The notes below the pieces were generated by a model that worked only from the letters and a program-made list of their open reading frames with translations, was not told the origin of the DNA and searched no databases. A DNA stretch of 64,000 nt from Cenococcum geophilum 1.58. Its lineage: Eukaryota; Ascomycota; Dothideomycetes; Gloniales; Gloniaceae. Each line of letters opens with the position of its first letter. The first letter of the stretch is position 1. Positions 1 through 12,309 of this stretch are shown in pieces. Made by a program: the position numbers and the translations under genes. The stretch covers positions 1,702,798-1,766,797 of the forward strand of contig KV748205.1 of the NCBI GenBank assembly GCA_001692895.1, read 5' to 3'.

Positions 1-956
1 ACCAGAAGCTCTGCTATAAGCTCTGCACGAAGCTCTGCTAAAGGCTCTCTATAAAGCTCCCTTAAAGCTCTACATAAAGCTCTACTTAGAGGCTCTTAAT
101 AAAGCTCCCTTAAAGCTCTACAGGGAGCTCTGCCGAGACTCTATATAGAGCTCTACGTAGAGTCTTAGTAGAGCTCCGTGTAGAGCTTTAGGAAGCTTCG
201 TAGAGAGCTTTTAGCAAAGCTTTATATAGAACTTCTAGTAGAGCTTCTAGCAGAGCCTTAGTAGAGTATCTAACTTAACTTAGCCCGTAGTGCATTTAAC
301 CGAGAGTCTACTAATCTATAATAATTCTAGCTTAAAGCTAGACCCTATAATTAATTTCCCTAGCTCTGTACGGAGCTCTACTAAAGGCTCTGCTAAAAGC
401 TCTGCTAGAAATTCTGCACGAAGCTCTGCTAGAGGCTTATAGCTTTATATGGAGCTCTACCAAGACTCCGCATAGAGCTTATAGTAGATGCGGAGCTCTA
501 TATAGAGCTTTGGTAGAGCTCCGTATAGAGCTTTAGTAGAGCTCCGTGCGGAGCTTTAGTAGATCTCTATACAGAGCTTCCTATGCGGAGTTTTAGCAGA
601 GCTCCGTATAGAGCTTTAAGGGAACTTTGTAAAAAGCCTTATACAAAGCTTCATGCAGAGCTTTATATAGAGCTTCTAATAGAGCCTTTAGTGGAGCTCC
701 GTGCAGAGCTAGGGAAATTAATTATAGAGTCTAGCTTTAAGCTAAAATTATTATAGATTAGTGGACTCTTAGTTAAATATAGTACGGGCCAAAACTAACA
801 AAGGCTCTACTAGAAGCTCTGCACGAAGCTTTACTAAAGGCTTGAGGCTCTATACAGAGCTCTACTAAGACTCCGTATAGAGCTCTACTAAAGCTCTATA
901 TGGAGCTCTATCAAAGCTCTAAACGGAGCTCTATTAAAGCTCTATATCTACTATCC
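1..956. repeat. Degenerate 12-bp GCTCTGCACGAA-type satellite
   Basis: Short AAGCTCTGCACG / GAGCTCCGTG units recur in both orientations through this stretch. They are a decayed version of the clean 12-bp array near 62.3-63.6 kb. Many units differ by C/T or G/A changes, as RIP would leave them. No reading frame of note is present. Confidence 0.75.
283..789. repeat. Foldback structure with ~91-bp inverted arms
   Basis: Positions 283-373 and 699-789 are reverse complements of each other apart from scattered transitions (both contain the AATTAATTTCCCTAGCTC block). The 325-bp centre holds 12-bp satellite units in both orientations. It could be a foldback element that captured satellite DNA, or an inverted duplication of one satellite edge. 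Confidence 0.7.
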
Positions 957-1100
957 CTTCGCCTAGTAAAATATGTCCTACGGTTATCGATAAGAGCCAG
1001 CTAATAGAATTAATAGGATTAAGGCTTCGTGACCATACGCGTATTTTTAATTCTGGTATTCACATACGGTTTAACTCTTGTAGGACGCTACCAGGCGAAG
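957..1100. repeat. Dispersed hairpin-ended repeat, copy 1
   Basis: A core from GTCCTACGGTTATCGATAAG to roughly ACGGTTTAACTC matches 26548-26653, with differences almost only C/T or G/A. The ends CTTCGCCTAGTA and its near-complement TACCAGGCGAAG close it into a stem. The ends are not homologous to those of the second copy. It may be a small non-autonomous element or a structured RNA locus. Confidence 0.6.
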
Positions 1101-1309
1101 TATATAACATCTACTATAATACCTTCCCCCCGTCTTTCTTTAATATAACTAGGTCTTAGCATATACCTAGTGGGGATTAATTATTTATAGGTAATTCTTT
1201 TAAGATATTTAGGTATTTATAGGTGTATACCTTTTTATATACCCACTCCGTAACTAGGTAGGGAGTAAGGAATATTACCCACACCTATCCAACCCATTAT
1301 AGGCCCTAT

Positions 1310-2590
1310 ACTTTACTAACAAGGGCAATAGAGAACAGTGGAAAGGGCATCCCCGTGTTACTTCCGAAGAGGTAAAATGCAGTGGATTCTATAGTGCGGT
1401 GGAGGGCAGTAGAGGGCGGTAGAAAGAGTATCACCGTATTACGTCTGAAGAAGTAAAATGCAGTGGATTCTGCACTACGGTGGAAGGGAGTAAAGAACGG
1501 TGGAAAGGGCATCCCATATTACGCCTAAAGAGGCGGGATATAGTAGATTCTGCGCTACGGTAGAGGGAGTAGAGGGTAGTAGAAAGAGCATCCCTGTGTT
1601 ACTTCTAAAGAGGTAAAATGTAGTGGATTCTATAGTGCGGTAGAGGGGAGTCGAGAGTGGTAGAAAGAGTATCCCCGTATTATGTCTAAAGAAGTGGAAT
1701 ACAGTAGATTCTATACTGCAGTAGAAAAGAGTAAAGGATGGTAGAAAGGGCATCCTGTGTCACGTCTAAAGAGGCGGAATGTAGTAGATTCTGCGCTGCG
1801 GTGGAGGGGAGTAGAGGGTAGTAGAAAGAGTATCCCTGTGTTACTTCTAAAGAGGTAGAATCTAGTAAATTCTATAGTGCGGTAGAGGGGAGCCAAGAGT
1901 GGCGGAAAGAGTATCCCTATATTACGTCTAAAGAAGTAGAATACAGTAGATTCTATACTATAGTAGAAGGGAGTAGAGGATGGTAGAAAGGGCATCCCAT
2001 ATTATATCTAGAGAGGCGAAATGCAGTGGATTCTACACTGTAGTAGAGGGTAGTGAAAAGAGCATCCCTATATCACGTCTAAAGAGGTAGAGTGCAGTGA
2101 ATTCTATAGTGCGGTAAAGGGCAGTAGGGAGTAATAGAAAGTGCACTATCCCCTTATATCTAAAGATGTGGAACACAGTAGATTCTGTAGTACGGTAGAT
2201 ACTAATAAAGAGTAGTAGAGAGCGATAGAAAGCGCGCTATCCCCTTACGTCTAAAGATATAGAACACGGTAGATTTTATAGTACAGTAGATACTAGTAAA
2301 GAGAAGTAGGGAGAAATAGGGAGCAATAGAAAGCGTGCTATCCCCTTATATCTATAAAGATATAGAATATAGTAGATTCTATAGTGCGGTAGATACTAAT
2401 AAAGAATAATAGAAAGTAGATTATCCTCCTACCTCTAGGGATATAGAATATAGTAGATTTGCAGTACGGTAGATATTAGTAGATATTAGTAGATACTAGT
2501 AGAGGGTAATAGGTTAGGTATTACTATTTTACCTCTAAGAATATAGAATATAGCAACTTCTATAGTATAGTAGATATAAGTAGGAAGTTT
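1310..2590. repeat. 80-bp tandem satellite with 240-bp higher-order units
   Basis: Landmarks such as AAAATGCAGTGGATTCT recur every ~80 bp (about 1372, 1452, 1531, 1611, 1691). Successive monomers cycle through three subtypes (GAGGTAAAATG..CTATAGTGCGG, GAAGTRRAATR..CTRYACTRYGG, GAGGCGRRAT..CTGCGCTRCGG), so the true period is about 240 bp, with at least three rounds up to ~2040. The array becomes less regular towards 2590 and enters the palindrome arm. The small open frames here are by-products of the repeat. Confidence 0.85.
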
Positions 2591-3926
2591 TTTAAGAAAA
2601 TCCATATCTAAATACTATAGATCTTTATATAATATACAGTCTTATATAGCGCATAATTTTTCTACCTTATTATTCTATATAATATAACAACCCTATAAGC
2701 TATTAGGCTAAAAATTTAATATATTCTAGATATAATATATAAGAAGCTTTTTATATAACTTTTTTAATAAAAAATATTAATATATAGTATAATTTTTATA
2801 TATATAATTTTTAGGCAATTCTAGTATAAAAAAATTAACTACTTAGAAAAATTAAAAAATTTTAAGTTTTATAACCTCTAATACTTATATAGGCTTAAAA
2901 TTATTTAATATATACCTATTATAGGTAAATTAGTAGTTATTTTATAAGGGTTTTTTTTAAAAGATTTAATACTTATATAGTAGAAGATTTTATAACTATT
3001 AATTACTAAAATATATATATAAAAATTAGTTATATATATATTTTAGTAATTAATAGTTATAAAATCTTCTACTATATAAGTATTAAATCTTTTAAAAAAA
3101 ACCCTTATAAAATAACTACTAATTTACCTATAATAGGTATATATTAAATAATTTTAAGCCTATATAAGTATTAGAGGTTATAAAACTTAAAATTTTTTAA
3201 TTTTTCTAAGTAGTTAATTTTTTTATACTAGAATTGCCTAAAAATTATATATATAAAAATTATACTATATATTAATATTTTTTATTAAAAAAGTTATATA
3301 AAAAGCTTCTTATATATTATATCTAGAATATATTAAATTTTTAGCCTAATAGCTTATAGGGTTGTTATATTATATAAAATAATAAGGTAGAAAAATTATA
3401 CGCTATATAAGACCATATATTACGCGAAGATCTATAGTATTTAGATACAAATTTCCTTAAAAAACTTCCTACTTATATCTACTATACTATAGAAGTTGCT
3501 ATATTCCATATTCTTAAAGGTAGAATAGTAATGCCTAACCTATTACCCTCTACTAGCATCCACTAATATCCACTAACATCTACCGTACTACAAATCCACT
3601 ATATTCCATATCCCTAGAGGTAAAAGGATAATCCACTTTCTATTACTCTCTATTAGTATCTACCGTACTATAGAATCTACTATATTCCACATCTTTACAG
3701 ATATAAGGGGATAGTACGCTTTCCATTACTCCCCACTTCTCCCTATTTCTCTCTACTAGTATCTACTACACTATAGAATCCACCGTATTCCACATCTTTA
3801 GATATAAGGGGATAGCGCGCTTTCCATCGCTCTCTATTACTCTCTACTAGCATCCACCGCACTGCGGAATCTACTATATTCCACATCTTCAAATATAAGG
3901 GGATAGTGCACTTTCCATTACTCCCT
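2126..3926. repeat. 1.8-kb imperfect palindrome
   Basis: The two arms, each ~900 bp, meet near 3026 in an AT-rich centre (ACTAAAATATATATA mirrored by TATATATATTTTAGT). The outer arm parts contain the 80-bp satellite monomers; the inner ~430 bp are AT-rich unique sequence. Arm differences are mostly transitions (for example GCGCATAA against GCGTATAA), so the arms have diverged by mutation and are not simply a copied read. Confidence 0.85.
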
Positions 3927-3971
3927 ATGCGAGACCGTGCGTTACGCGAAGATCTACAGTATAGAATTTAG

Positions 3972-4007
3972 CCGCTTAGACTAAACCATAATAGTTCCGC
4001 TAAGCGG
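3972..4007. other. Short GC hairpin beside the palindrome
   Basis: CCGCTTAG and CTAAGCGG form an 8-bp perfect stem around a 20-nt loop. It lies just outside the right palindrome arm, next to a second copy of the TACGCGAAGATCTA motif that also occurs inside that arm near 3421. Function unknown. Confidence 0.5.
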
Positions 4008-7000
4008 TAGTCCTAATATTAGAAGGAGTAATTTGTCAATAATAAGATGGACGCTACTTTTTTATTTATTTTCTGCCTTTATGTATATATAGATAGACCT
4101 AAGCCTAGCTAAACTACCTAAACCCGAATAAGGCTTTTGCCATTATATCGCTAATAGTAGCTACACCGGCGTTTAAATAATCTTATCGTTATATATAATC
4201 TTCTTCTAACGCTTAGTAGCTCTTCCCTTCCTTATATCTATAGCCTAAGCTTTCCTAACTAAGAACTTATCTTCCCTAATTCTACTAACAAAAATAGCTA
4301 TATTCTCTTTATCGTCAGCATTTAAAGGCTGCATAACACTAACAATTAATTTTCTTAGCTTAGTCTTATTACTAAGCATAGCCTCTAATAGCATATCCTT
4401 ATTAATAAGGCGCTGTGCGAACACTTTACGGTATTATCCTAGATAATGATTAGCTTTATAGCTTAGAGTTTATACATTAGTAAGGGCTAAGTCTTAAGAA
4501 GTATAACTTATTTACCTTAATATAGAGTATAGCCAGTCCCAAGTAATCCTATCGTCCTAATAATAATGTCTATATAGGACGGAACAACGTAAATAGGTTT
4601 GCCCTTGCTATTATAGGATATTGTCTCTTAGTAGCTATAAATAATTATCTACCGTAGCTTTGCCCTTAGGTAAGACCTATATAGTATAACACTAAAATCC
4701 AGATAGGCCTTTCGCAGTCATTTATATACAATTAATATACACATAGGAAAGACAGACATAATGTCAATTTTTTCTATATTGTATATTTTGGAATCCTTGT
4801 CTATAGGGTTTGCCCTAATTTCCTAGTCAAGTTTGCGGATCTCTTCTATAAATCTGTTAATGTAATAGAGCTTTATGCTGGTGTTTTATAATATATTAAT
4901 ACTTCTCTAAATTAATAAGTCACGGTAGTTGCTATAAAGCTAGCCCTTCTTAGTCAAGTTGTCAAAATTCCAGCCTCCATTGAAATTTAAAAGTCAGCTT
5001 AATTTTGGCCAGAGCCGAGTTTAGTACTATAGCGCTTTAAACGGACCTAAAGCCCACCTAATTAAACAAATCTGGCCTGGGCGGCTTTGCCCTCATCCTT
5101 GTTTCTACCTTTACATTCTAATCGCAGCACCAACCAGAGATTTTCAATAAAGGCTGCGACATTATTAACGATCTTCGCTTATAGAACCAGGTCAGATAGA
5201 ATGCAGTTCACATTACTATTGTAGTGGAGTGGTAGCGGCTCAATAAATGGCATCCTATCTAGCCAAAGGGGATCTACAGTCTATGGAATCATAATAACCT
5301 TAAGGATTTAACCGAATTTGTTAACAGAAGCCTAGACCTTTTCTAGTTATATATCTTTTAAACCGAACTCCTTCGCCTTTACCTTCTAGTGTTTCTAAAG
5401 GGTATTAAATATAGACTAGACAGATTTACTATTTAAGTCTAAGCAAAGGCTATAAGTAGCTTAGGTTTATTTAGGAGGGTTATTATTCTTCTCCTATATC
5501 TGTTATAGAAATATAATATATAAAGCTAAGTTAGCTAGACCTTTTTTAAATGGAGTTCTAGACATAGCCCACACTATTGGTTATCCGCAAAGCCTACAAA
5601 GAGTAGTCTTATAAAAATAAGACTTTTCGTTCTTAGTTAAATAAAGTTTATCAATAACTGCTATCGCCTATAAGACCTAACAACGGTTAGGTCTAGCATA
5701 ATTAATATCTTAATCTCGGCTTTCCAACTTCTAGGCCAGTTAAACTTTCTCCAACCTTATAGAAATGCCCAACTATATTAATAACCTAGCCTTTAACGGG
5801 TTTGGATATAGTTAGGATAATATATTACGTTTAATTAGAGTGCCCTAAGTAGATATCCTTATAACCTTTACAATAGCAGTTTTTATAGTTCTTAGCTTAG
5901 TTATATTATTTTTATAACTAGACCTTTACGCGGATAGCGCAGAGGTATATCCTATTAGTAAAATTATTGCTAGACAAGTCCCCATTAGATTACCGTTAAA
6001 GATACTACTAAACTCTTCTATCTAATTTGGCAGCAGCGGTGTAGGGGTAAGGATAAGACTAGGGCCTAGACGGAACAGCAGCTTCGCGGTACTACTGCCT
6101 ACTTTACACCAGTATTAGATAGGCTAATACTCTGCAGACGGATAAGGGCCGGGCTCCCCATCTACGCGATGTCTGTGCTGTAGTGCATTACTCTTTCTAT
6201 TATTATTAATGTCGCAGTCATTCTATACTAGTAAGTAATTGAAGACAATAAAAAGAGGCCTAGAATAGATTTTGCCGAAGCCTTGTTTATCGCTAATAAC
6301 CCTACCATAAAAATCCTAATACTGCTAGAGCTTAAAGTAACGAGAAAGACCTTATAGAGATAAAATGCGCACTTAAATCGGGTGAGTAAAGACGAGTTTA
6401 GAATGTGATTTTTATCTAGATTTAATTGGTACGCACTAATGACGAATTTTCTTTTATTAAGTTTTCTATTTTAGTATTTTTCGCATTTGCTATTTTAAAT
6501 AGTGTAACCGGCAACTAGATTAACAACCTAAAAGTATAACCTATCTTCACCTTCTTCTACTATAGCGGTAAGGTTTATACATTCTTCTAGGGCAGTAGGC
6601 GTGTTAAATATATCATCCTTTAATTTAGCGGCGTCGTTATCCTTCTCTTCCTTATTGTCTTTCTCCGGAACAGTATTAAGCTTAGTGTTGCGGGCTTTGT
6701 CTCCGGATAAAGGGACAGTAGTGCCCTTACACACTAAGCGCTTTATAAAAGCTTCTAATAAAGCAGTATTTCTGTTAAGCCTTATAGCTGCTGTTTCTTC
6801 ATTAATAAACGGCTTAGCACTAAGTTTGCCCGCCCGACTATGCCGCACTACATTACTGGTGTCGTCGTTATCACTAGTAAAGTAATCGGTACCATTAGCT
6901 GAAGGATATAAAACTGCTTAGCGCTTTTCCTGCTTGAGGTGCAGGGCTGGTATAACTTTAAAAATAATGGGGTGTTCCCTTTTATTATACGCCGCCATTA

Positions 7001-8494
7001 AGAATTAGGAAATTTGGGGCTATATGCTTGCCGCTGAATGTAGACCTACCGTTCCCGAGTGCTAAGGTTTCTGGCTTAAGATTAACGATGCCGTTAGCGC
7101 ACAGATAAACGAGAAGTTTATCGTGTCAAACTATATAAAAGTTGCGGGTTCTATAGCACTATCGCGCTAGAATTAATGACTTAGCAGATATGCCAACTGC
7201 CTACCCATTCTTATGTATAGCTATGATTGCATAATATTTACCATACTTCGGTCGGCTAATAGGGATAGAGGGACTTGGTTATAGCAGGGTTGTAGCTACA
7301 AAGTAGTGGCCTAACGCATTTCTCCGTGCTGTAGGCTTGCGTAATAATCGGCGTCTAACGCAAGCGCTTAACTCTAGTCAGTGAGGTAGGGCCGTAATTA
7401 GTGTTATCTAAATTGAGCATCGGTGTGTCAAGAGAAGGGTTTGAAAGGTTAACTGGTTCGCGTGAGGATTGGGGGGACAGCGTTGGCAGATTTAATTTCT
7501 TAGGCGTCGGTTTAAGGGAACGCCATCCTCAGTCTTAATTTTGGCAGTAGCTTGCTTAACATTGAGTTTAACAAGGCCATAGAGAAGGTCGAAGGAGTTA
7601 GGGTGATGAGTTGGTATATTAAAAGCCGGTTCCCATTTAGCAATGACCGGCACGAGAATTTGTCCATACTGACGCTTCTCGGTCGTAGAAGCTTTCGCAG
7701 GCCATCGTTTGTTAGGAAAATAATGCGTGAAGCACATCGCCATATCTGCTTTTAGGGCAAGAAAGTTCTCCGGTTCTCGTTCTATATCCAGTATCTCTTA
7801 GATCTGATTTTTACGCCGTTCCTTCTTGCCTCTTCTGTTGGGGGCCTAATAATCCCTCTATTCCGCGCCCTATTGCTTCTTCGGATCTGGTTTAGGGATA
7901 TGGCTTAGTGGTTCTAGACCTGTAGTTATAAATGCGAAATAGTTGTAAAAGCGGCTATGGCCTAAAGGGATGAGTTGGTAGACCTAATAGGAATAAGTGA
8001 GTTAGTTATTGAGTATATACTTATAGGAATAACACGTTAGGGATTCTATATGTATATACCTGCTTGGCTTAATCCGAATTACTTTTTACTAAGATTACGG
8101 GATAAGTATAAAGAAGAGAATGTTAGATAAGGTATAGAGCTTAGCGAGCGAAGCAGAAAACTGCTTTGTTACTAGAATTTAGCAAAATATAGTAGACGTA
8201 AGGCTAACCTGTACAAAAAATAAAACTGAAAGCTTTAAGCGGATATAAACTCGTAAATTTTGTAGAATATTATAAAGTGAGGTGGATATTAGTGGATAAC
8301 GGGGTGGAATTTGATAGAAAATATAAGGTTAAGTGAAACCTGACAGAATAAATAGAAATTGTCAGGATACGTGGGGTGAGTGTGAAGTGCTAGGCACCTA
8401 GCATAAACAAATTGGTGAGGCGAAATAAGACGAAAATTGGTTGGAAGCTAATAGGAGCTAGTGGGTACTGTAAAGCTAGGTGTAATGGAAGCTG
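4008..8494 (-). other. Gene-free, RIP-degraded region with traces of coding
   Basis: AT-rich and riddled with stops on both strands. The minus strand keeps short open pieces (6528-6848, 7492-7743) and a readable stretch near 7130-7260 (GKYYAIIAIHKNG), which suggest one or more decayed mobile-element proteins. I could not assign them to a family. No intact gene, RNA gene or array was recognised. Confidence 0.4.
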
Positions 8495-8800
8495 GCATAG
8501 GACTGGTGGAATATGGTAGAAAATATAACGAGAGATGGAGACTAGTAGAGTACTAATGGAATCTGGCAGAGAATGATGTGAGAGGTTAAGACGGACAGAG
8601 GGTTAGTAGAATCCGGCAGAGAGTAAGATAAGAAGTTAAGACGGGCAGAGCACCCGTAGAGTCTGGTAGGAAGTAAGATAAGAGATGGAAACTAGTAAAA
8701 AGCCGGTGGAATCGGATAGAAAACGGGATAAGGAGTGGAAACTAGCAAGCACTAGTGGAATCTGGTAGTAAATATGACGAGAAGAGGAGACTGGAGGCTA
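8495..8800. repeat. ~50-bp degenerate tandem repeat
   Basis: GTGGAATCTGGTAGAAAAT-like landmarks recur at about 8507, 8557, 8607, 8656, 8706 and 8755, giving ~50-bp spacing over about six units. Single related units appear further left (about 8281-8340). 8801-9143 is AT-rich and holds no recognisable feature. Confidence 0.65.
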
Positions 8801-9143
8801 CTAGGTAGTGCTTAGTGGAAAAGGTGCCATTAAGACAGGGCGTCGCTAGACCTTAGTAAAACTCTTATGCTTCGTAGATTTTAATAGATTATAGTAAGTT
8901 ATCTTAGCTATAATAATAGCTATTAACTCATTATAGTATATATTAAGGATAGTAATCTAGAATTAAAAAATATATATTACTCTATACTAGGAAACAATAA
9001 ATATAATTTATATAATTTATATTATTATATAAAGGGGTTAAGAAATTAATATATTTTTATTTTAGTAGGGTAGAGAAGTATATGTAAGGTATGTCCGTGC
9101 ATAAGATAGCCCGAACGCCTAGCTAGAAAACTGCTAATTTTCC

Positions 9144-12100
9144 TTGCTAAAACACCATCTTGTCAATATGAACCGCGGATGTAGATGGTGCAGCTTTATT
9201 CCTAAGAATGACCAAGGCCTATCGCTCCATTTACGCCGCTGTAAATTGCGACCCGAAGCCCAAGCCCAGATTCCACGCGACGACACCAACGCGGACGCGC
9301 CTCCGCATGTCTACCTCGACCCACAGGCGGAGCCTAATGCAGGGATACACCAATATTTAGCCAGTGGAGGTGGCGAGTTCGAGGGTTTCAGCGCGTCTGG
9401 ATACCAAGAGGAGTGCACTTCGGATAACGGGAATGACATACTACGCGGCGGAGACAGCAATCGCACCGGACTACTGTCTACATCATCGTCGCTACGCGTT
9501 GAAACTTTCGAGGAGCGGATGAATAAACAAGCCGGCATCCCAATTGCAAGCAACAAGGAATGGGTAGATGAGTAATAAGTAGCAACGCTGTCCTAGGTAA
9601 TCCTACTAATCTAAGCCGCAGACCGCCATTTTCATTCCACCCATTTACCAGTGAATTCGACTATGCCTTTGCAGTATGGCTACACAGTATACAAAGTACA
9701 AAAGGCGATATTAAGCGGTTGTTGAATGACACCCGGCTTAACCAACTAACATCCTGCCTCAGTTTTAAATCAGCGGATGATTGGGAGGAGAAGTTGCACA
9801 GACTACCACTAGGTATAGTTAACGAAGAATGGACAAAAACTCGCTACGAACCTATTACACGTATACAAGGCATCCACCGGCCTTTGTATTACTGCGTATA
9901 CCGAGATGTTGTAAAGGCAATTAAGTTTCTTATTGGTCATAGACCCTTTAGAGATTCCCTCATGTACTCCCCAACGAGAGTATACAACACTAGTAATCAG
10001 AGGGTCTATAACGAACTATACACCGCTGATTGGTGGTGGGAAACCCAGGCACGGCTACCAGATGGCGCGACCGTCGTACCAGTGCTACTCGCCACAGATA
10101 AAACGCAGCTGACAACGCATCACGGCGACAAGTCCTCGTGGCCAGTATATATTACTATTGGTAATCTCAATCGAAAAACGCGCAGGAAACAGAACTTACC
10201 CGCTAACCTACTGCTTGGATTTATTCCTAATATGAAGAGCATAGACTACGACACGCGGAGTGCTTGTTATCATAAAGCTATGGAGGAGATGTTAAAACGT
10301 AAGTGCTTAATATATAATAAGTAGAAACCCTATCTAACAAGTCTTATAGCGCTTGAAAGTCTCTGGTATAAAGGCATTAATATGGAATGTGCAGATGGGA
10401 GAATCCGCCAATGTTACCCCGTTATATGCGGAATAATGGCAGACTATAAGGAGCAGGTTCTTATTACCGGTGTGAAAAGCCAGTAACACTGCATAATATG
10501 CTAAGTACCACCCAATAAACGCGAAAACCTTTTAGAACGTCACCCGCTTAGGACGCACGAGTTAACCAAAAAGCAGATTGCAGCGTAACAAGCAAATGAC
10601 ACACCTTAAACGGATCCAGATTGGGTGCATCCCGTACTATGCTTTGCATGGAAACACGGCCTGATTAATATACACAACGCAATGATGGCAGATATTCTCC
10701 ATCAACTGCTGAAAGGCATTGTTATGCGTCTTATTAAATGGATACGAAAGATAACAAGTGAAGTTATCCCCGCTAGCAAGAAACGAAAATGTTACAGGAG
10801 AACTGTTTAAGACATTTCAGTAGAGAGTTAGATTGATTAGCGTTTTATGGAAATACCTCAATATCCCGGCTTAAAAGTATTTTATAATACTCCATTTAGT
10901 CAAATATTACAGTGGACTGGCGACAAACAAAAGTTAATCCTAAAGCAACTAATTCCCGCCCTAGCTCCACTTCTTACTAGTAAGGCACCATATGCGATAC
11001 ACTTTACTCGGGCGATACTAGATTTTGTTACTATAGCACAGTACCGAACTCACGATGAAGAGACACTCTGGTATATAGAGCATGCGCTGTATCGGATTAA
11101 CAAATTAAAAGGCGTGTTTCAAGGTTTCCGACCTAAGGCAAGGGATTCGGACGAGGGGCATTTTAACTTCCCAAAGTTTTATGCTATGACCCATTTTATG
11201 GATTATATCCGCCAGTTTGGCGCTGCTAATGGTTATAATACATCAAACGGAGAAGCTGCCTATAAGTACGCTGTAAAGGCGTATTGGAATCGAATAAATA
11301 AACAGAGTGATTTCGAGTTACAGATCTGCCTCCACAACACCCGGCGCGTATCTGTGCTAGCGACGGAGAGTTGGTTGTTGCATTGTAATTCCAGGACTGT
11401 ATCTACTGCAGAACGTAGTATGTTACTATAATTAACTAAACCGACGCGTTATCTTGATATGCGATTAACCCCTTAGGGTCTAGAAACGGATTAGTATGCC
11501 TACATATCCCAATACGGTCTCGGTCTTACAAAATGGCGGACAGTAGGGATATTAGCCGATAGTCTTGAAATATCTGATTTTGAGGACGCGCTTGCTGTAT
11601 TTCTTTATAAATGTAGAAGGAAGGTCGTCGGCCAAAATTCTACGCGGGCTGATATGGACCGCCGTGACCTGGACCCTTCTTAGATTAGGTCATACTTTGT
11701 TTAAGTACACCCCTCCTTAAAATGCTGGAAGCGGACGGGCGCGGATCCAAACGACCTTAACCAAGTAGCTGAGGAAATTGTACACTGCACACCGAATTGG
11801 CGAAAGTCGAGCAATTGGAAGCGCGACTATGTATGGGTGTAAGAATACACGGCCGACGATAGAGATGGGAGAGGGAAGACTAGGCCCATGGGTGGAAGAA
11901 TGGTAGGACAACTCCAGGTTGTTATTACCATATTGGATCATTCTACTTTGGGGGACAACGGCCTCCCTCTTCAATTTACCGGGGCAATGGTAAACCTCAT
12001 GCAGTACCAAAACAATGGCAGGCCTCACCCCGTCCATGGTATGACTGAGGTTAAACACTGGCATCCAACTACTGCTAGAAACCCACGCTCCCTGGCCGGT

Positions 12101-12304
12101 GGTAGATTTTACTCTATGCAGTCTATACTACGAAGTGCTCATGTAGTTCCAGCTGGTTATAGTCACCCTGACCTATTTTATATTAATAACTATATTGACT
12201 GGGACCAGTATAATACAGTGTATTCACCAGATTTCTTAGAAGGAGGGTCTCGAGTTGTATTAGCGTATCAACAGGCTACCGCCAAAAGGCCATTTTTACT
12301 ATAA
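9144..12304 (+). mobile_element. Plavaka-type DNA transposon, broken transposase
   Basis: Successive frames give one Plavaka-like transposase in pieces. 9144-9575 starts with a C-x2-C...H-x4-C finger (CRWCSFIPKNDQGLSLHLRRC region). 9719-10324 carries YTADWWWETQ, VPVLLATDKTQL and HHGDKSSWPVYITIGN, the conserved DDE-region block of this family. 10847-11431 carries HFNFPKFYAMTHFMDYIRQ, and 11888-12304 carries RSAHVVP and FYINNYIDWDQYNT. Stops and frameshifts separate the pieces (for example TAG at 10322), so it is inactive. Codon texture is less AT-biased than in the flanks, so this copy largely escaped RIP or arrived late. Terminal inverted repeats were not located. Family assignment rests on remembered motifs. 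Confidence 0.8.
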
Positions 12305-12309
12305 GTTTT

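Noticed and set aside
1306..1995. Three minus-strand frames with similar peptides every ~240 bp
   Set aside because: They are the higher-order satellite read in frame, not a gene family.
2126..3926. Palindrome as an assembly artefact
   Set aside because: Arms differ by many dispersed transitions; a technical foldback would be near identical.
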